This document shows, piece after piece, positions 6,197 through 7,905 of a stretch of 7,905 bases of DNA. Source of the stretch: UBA1535 sp002323775 (lineage in GTDB: Bacteria; Bacillota; Clostridia; Tissierellales; Sedimentibacteraceae). The stretch lies in contig DAMAHZ010000107.1 of assembly GCA_031993545.1 (NCBI GenBank), forward strand, positions 1-7,905. Reading direction: 5' to 3'. Under the pieces are notes generated by a model. It ran no database searches and was not told the DNA's origin. It saw only the letters and a list, made by a program, of their open reading frames with translations. A program made the position numbers and the translations under genes. The stretch's first letter is position 1; each line of letters opens with the position of its first letter.

Positions 6197-6354
6197 AATA
6201 ATTGTTCCTTTCTTTGTATTTTCTATTTTATTTTTATTACTAAACCTATCAACATTTTCTCAAAATTGCAAAATCAAGTCTAAAGTATATTTTATTAACT
6301 ATTAAAATTAAATCATTTATTTACTTGCTTTCACAAAATAGAAAATAATATCAC
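6197..6354 (-). promoter_or_regulatory. Distal metK leader with a 13-nt inverted repeat beside the ribosome site
   Basis: About 158 nt of AT-rich, non-coding RNA lie between the riboswitch terminator and the metK start. The 13-nt arms at 6335-6347 and 6217-6229 are perfectly complementary (AAAATAGAAAATA on plus at 6335). In the transcript the 3' arm ends one base before AAAGAAAGG of the ribosome site. No ORF or second promoter was recognised. Confidence 0.5.
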
Positions 6355-6389
6355 CAAAAAATAAAAATCTTCCTCTTGAAGAGAAAGAT
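6355..6389 (-). terminator. Riboswitch-controlled terminator of the metK leader
   Basis: On the minus strand, ATCTTTCTCT and AGAGGAAGAT form a stem with one G-U pair and a tiny loop (6367-6389), followed by TTTTTATTTTT (6366-6356). The competing antiterminator is visible: GAGGAGAA (6413-6406, overlapping the 3' strand of riboswitch P1) can pair over 8 positions with TTCTCTTC (6385-6378) in the terminator's 5' arm. Confidence 0.92.
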
Positions 6390-6409
6390 AACTACTTTTG
6401 TTTCATTCT

Positions 6410-6537
6410 CCTCATCTTGCGATAATCGCAGGATTTGGCACCTTGAAAATCTTCGGAGTGAACATAGTTCGCTTTATTTAAAGATTAACAGGCTGCCGGG
6501 CTTCATAGGGCCATTCCCTCCACCACTCTTGATAAGG
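6410..6537 (-). promoter_or_regulatory. SAM-I (S-box) riboswitch upstream of metK
   Basis: The minus strand shows the conserved S-box core: CCTTATC at the 5' side of P1 (6537-6531) pairing with GATGAGG (6416-6410), then AAGAGTGGTGGAGGGA, GGCCCTATGAAGCCCGGCA (6512-6494), GGTGCCAAATCC (6442-6431) and the P4 hairpin TGCGA/TCGCA (6430-6418). This class binds S-adenosylmethionine. With SAM bound, P1 holds GATGAGG and frees the terminator, switching metK off; without SAM the antiterminator forms. The start of P1 lies only a few bases after the predicted transcription start. Confidence 0.97.
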
Positions 6538-6548
6538 TTTATTATCTA

Positions 6549-6577
6549 ATATTATCATAATAATTTTAAAAAGTCAA
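6549..6577 (-). promoter_or_regulatory. metK promoter (extended -10)
   Basis: On the minus strand TTGACT (6577-6572) and TAATAT (6554-6549) are separated by 17 bases, with TG one base before the -10. The predicted start near 6542 is just upstream of riboswitch P1, which fits a SAM-regulated leader. Confidence 0.75.
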
Positions 6578-6712
6578 CAAGATTTAAAATATATTAATAG
6601 CATATATTTATAAATATAAATTTAACAATTTAGTGCCAACAAACAGAGCTGTTTGATTTTGTGTGCTGTTAATTGTTCTTATAGATAAAAATTATTAAGC
6701 AGCTAAAAATCA

Positions 6713-6743
6713 AAATAGCCAGTCCCCTGTTGACTGGCTATTT
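6713..6743 (-). terminator. Hairpin terminator, probably ending the BCCT transcript
   Basis: A perfect 12-bp stem AAATAGCCAGTC / GACTGGCTATTT (6713-6724, 6732-6743) has a 7-nt loop. Read on the minus strand it is followed by TGATTTTTAG, a broken T run. It is the first GC-containing strong hairpin after the BCCT stop, but some 380 bases away, so the transcript would have an unusually long 3' end. Confidence 0.7.
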
Positions 6744-6806
6744 ATTATTTATCACCTCTATTCAATTAAATTTTTGCTGTTTATTATATATCTCGACTGA
6801 GTCGAT

Positions 6807-6840
6807 AATTATTAATAATTTTTTAATATTATTAATAATT
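6807..6840. repeat. AT-only 13-bp direct repeat made of palindromes
   Basis: ATTATTAATAATT occurs at 6808-6820 and 6828-6840. The first copy is inside the perfect 14-bp palindrome AATTATTAATAATT (6807-6820). A TCGAC/GTCGA mini-hairpin (6793-6805) lies just before. Function is unknown; low complexity makes chance likely. Confidence 0.45.
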
Positions 6841-7119
6841 TTATACTTAAGCTAAGCTCCGATATAAGAATATATATCCAAATAAAATTAAAAATTTTAT
6901 ATGAATTCTTCATAGCCTTGTTTACTGTACAATAAAACTTAATTTGATTTAGGAACTTTACGAAGGTGACCGCTATCTTTAAAGTTAATCTTGTCCATCA
7001 AAGCTGTAAAGATATTAAGTATCAGAAATTAGCATTGTATATAATTTAAAAATAACAAGCTGTTCTCGTAGCTAAACTATATATAGCTGTTTCAATAAAT
7101 TAAGTGTTTAAATTTAGAA

Positions 7120-7905
7120 TTATATTTTTTCCTTTTTTAAAGCTTTAATTAATGAAGCACATGCAAATATCATTATGAAAATAAACGGGAATGCAGCTAT
7201 AATTGAAATTGTTTGAAGCGGTTTTAATCCTCCGGCTATTAATAATCCAATTGCAAGCAATGATTGCACAACTCCCCATACTACCTTTTTACTATTTGGA
7301 GGATTTAAGTCTCCGCCTGTAGAAAGCATTGATAAAACAAATGTACCTGAATTAGCTGATGTAACAAAGAATGTACATACTAATATCATTGATACTATTG
7401 ATAATATTTTACCTAAAGGATAGTTTTGCATAATGATAAATAGAGCTGTCTCAGGGGCGGATACTATTTTACTCATAACTTCTGCTGACAATGTTCCATC
7501 CATACCAAGCTTTATACCAAGGCTTCCAAATATAGCAAACCATATTAATGAGCCTATTGCCGGTGCTAAAACTACTCCAAGCACAAATTCCTTTATTGTT
7601 CTTCCTTTTGAAATTCTAGCTATAAATGCACCTACAAATGGAGCCCAAGCTATCCACCAAGCCCAATAAAATACTCTCCAAGCATTTACCCAGCCATTAT
7701 CTCCATAAGTGTTAGTAAATAAGCTATCACTTAAGAAGTTTCCTATATACTGTCCCAGACCATTTACAAAACTGTTTATCATGCTTATATTAGGGCCTAC
7801 AATTACAGCAACTACCATAAGTCCAAATGCTAGGTACAAGTTGACATCTGAAACTACTTTTATTCCTTTTTCAATTCCGTCAACAGCTGACCATATATAG
7901 ATTAC
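7120..7905 (-). CDS. BCCT-family betaine/choline/carnitine transporter, C-terminal half (5' end outside window)
   Basis: The frame is open to the window edge: 22 more residues (VIYIWSAVDGIEKGIKVVSD and on) precede the TTG at 7839, and they match the BCCT pattern SAxxGxxKGIKxxS, so the gene is cut and 261 codons are visible of a usual 500 or so. Hallmarks: FYWAWWIAWAPFVGAFIAR (visible residues 79-97), the Trp-rich TM8 that forms the quaternary-ammonium-binding prism, followed by GRTIKEF; and FVTSANSGTFVLSMLSTGG near the C-terminus. Several hydrophobic helices are evident, and it ends in a short basic tail (KALKKEKI). It should sit in the plasma membrane and import betaine, choline or carnitine; which one cannot be told from this half. 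The common TSADS motif reads TSANS here. No closely spaced downstream gene. Confidence 0.93.
   Translation of the reverse strand, partial: VIYIWSAVDGIEKGIKVVSDVNLYLAFGLMVVAVIVGPNISMINSFVNGLGQYIGNFLSDSLFTNTYGDNGWVNAWRVFYWAWWIAWAPFVGAFIARISKGRTIKEFVLGVVLAPAIGSLIWFAIFGSLGIKLGMDGTLSAEVMSKIVSAPETALFIIMQNYPLGKILSIVSMILVCTFFVTSANSGTFVLSMLSTGGDLNPPNSKKVVWGVVQSLLAIGLLIAGGLKPLQTISIIAAFPFIFIMIFACASLIKALKKEKI

Larger units (their letters stand above)
6578..7119. other. Gene-poor stretch between the metK promoter and the BCCT gene
   Basis: No convincing gene is present in either strand. It holds a possible stem-loop (6624-6677, outer arms AACAATT/AATTGTT, inner CAAACAG/CTGTTTG), the terminator-like hairpin at 6713-6743, an unused AGAGGTGAT sequence on the minus strand (6759-6751), AT-only repeats (6807-6840), and an ORF-like, less AT-rich island (6939-7031) with its own hairpin. 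It may be a long 3' untranslated region plus debris of a lost gene. Confidence 0.6.

Noticed and set aside
6603..6618. 16-bp perfect palindrome TATATTTATAAATATA upstream of the metK promoter
   Set aside because: Pure A/T, expected by chance in this composition.
6882..6900. ATAAAATT-AAA-AATTTTAT hairpin as a terminator of the BCCT gene
   Set aside because: The stem contains no G or C and no proper T run follows; too weak to call.
7837..7839. TTG as the true start of the BCCT protein
   Set aside because: The frame stays open to the window edge and the preceding residues match the conserved BCCT pattern.

Overview
The window looks like chromosomal DNA of a low-GC, Gram-positive anaerobe, most likely in the Clostridia or Tissierellia. 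The evidence is strongly AT-rich intergenic DNA, AGGAGG/AAAGG-type ribosome sites, hairpin-plus-T-run terminators, a sortase-anchored wall protein, an S-box (SAM-I) riboswitch on metK and a DUF1292 protein. The genus cannot be named from sequence alone. No insertion sequence, phage gene, tRNA, rRNA or CRISPR array was seen. The layout reads as six largely independent transcription units.

Left part, plus strand. The C-terminal portion of a large surface protein (5' end outside the window) has MucBP-like and InlB/Listeria-Bacteroides-type repeats, a Pro/Asp and Glu/Pro/Gln/Thr stalk and an LPHTA sorting signal. It ends at a hairpin terminator. A ~300-bp regulatory stretch follows, with a TATAAT box and two adjacent near-identical 20-bp palindromes. 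Next is a small DUF1292 protein with a Cys-rich and (His-Asp)n N-terminus, which has its own strong terminator. A 570-residue ABC exporter half-transporter follows, with a 22-bp palindrome in its promoter region, and then a NYN-domain nuclease-like protein that starts at TTG and probably carries a winged-helix C-terminus.

Middle, minus strand. metK (S-adenosylmethionine synthetase) converges on the NYN gene across a 16-bp-stem bidirectional terminator. Its leader holds a clear promoter, a complete SAM-I riboswitch, a readable antiterminator/terminator switch, and about 158 nt of further untranslated leader with a 13-nt inverted repeat whose 3' arm abuts the ribosome site. SAM made by MetK should shut off metK transcription through this leader.

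Right part, minus strand. A gene-poor stretch of ~540 bp (hairpins, AT-rich repeats, a small ORF-like island) separates the metK promoter from a BCCT-family betaine/choline/carnitine transporter, of which the last 261 codons are inside the window.

The genes do not form an evident pathway or defence island. The most interesting unexplained structure is non-coding: three promoter-proximal perfect or near-perfect palindromes (1518-1558, 2117-2138, 3997-4019), one before each of three consecutive plus-strand genes, and the extra structure in the metK leader. I did not find convincing evidence of a wholly new system.
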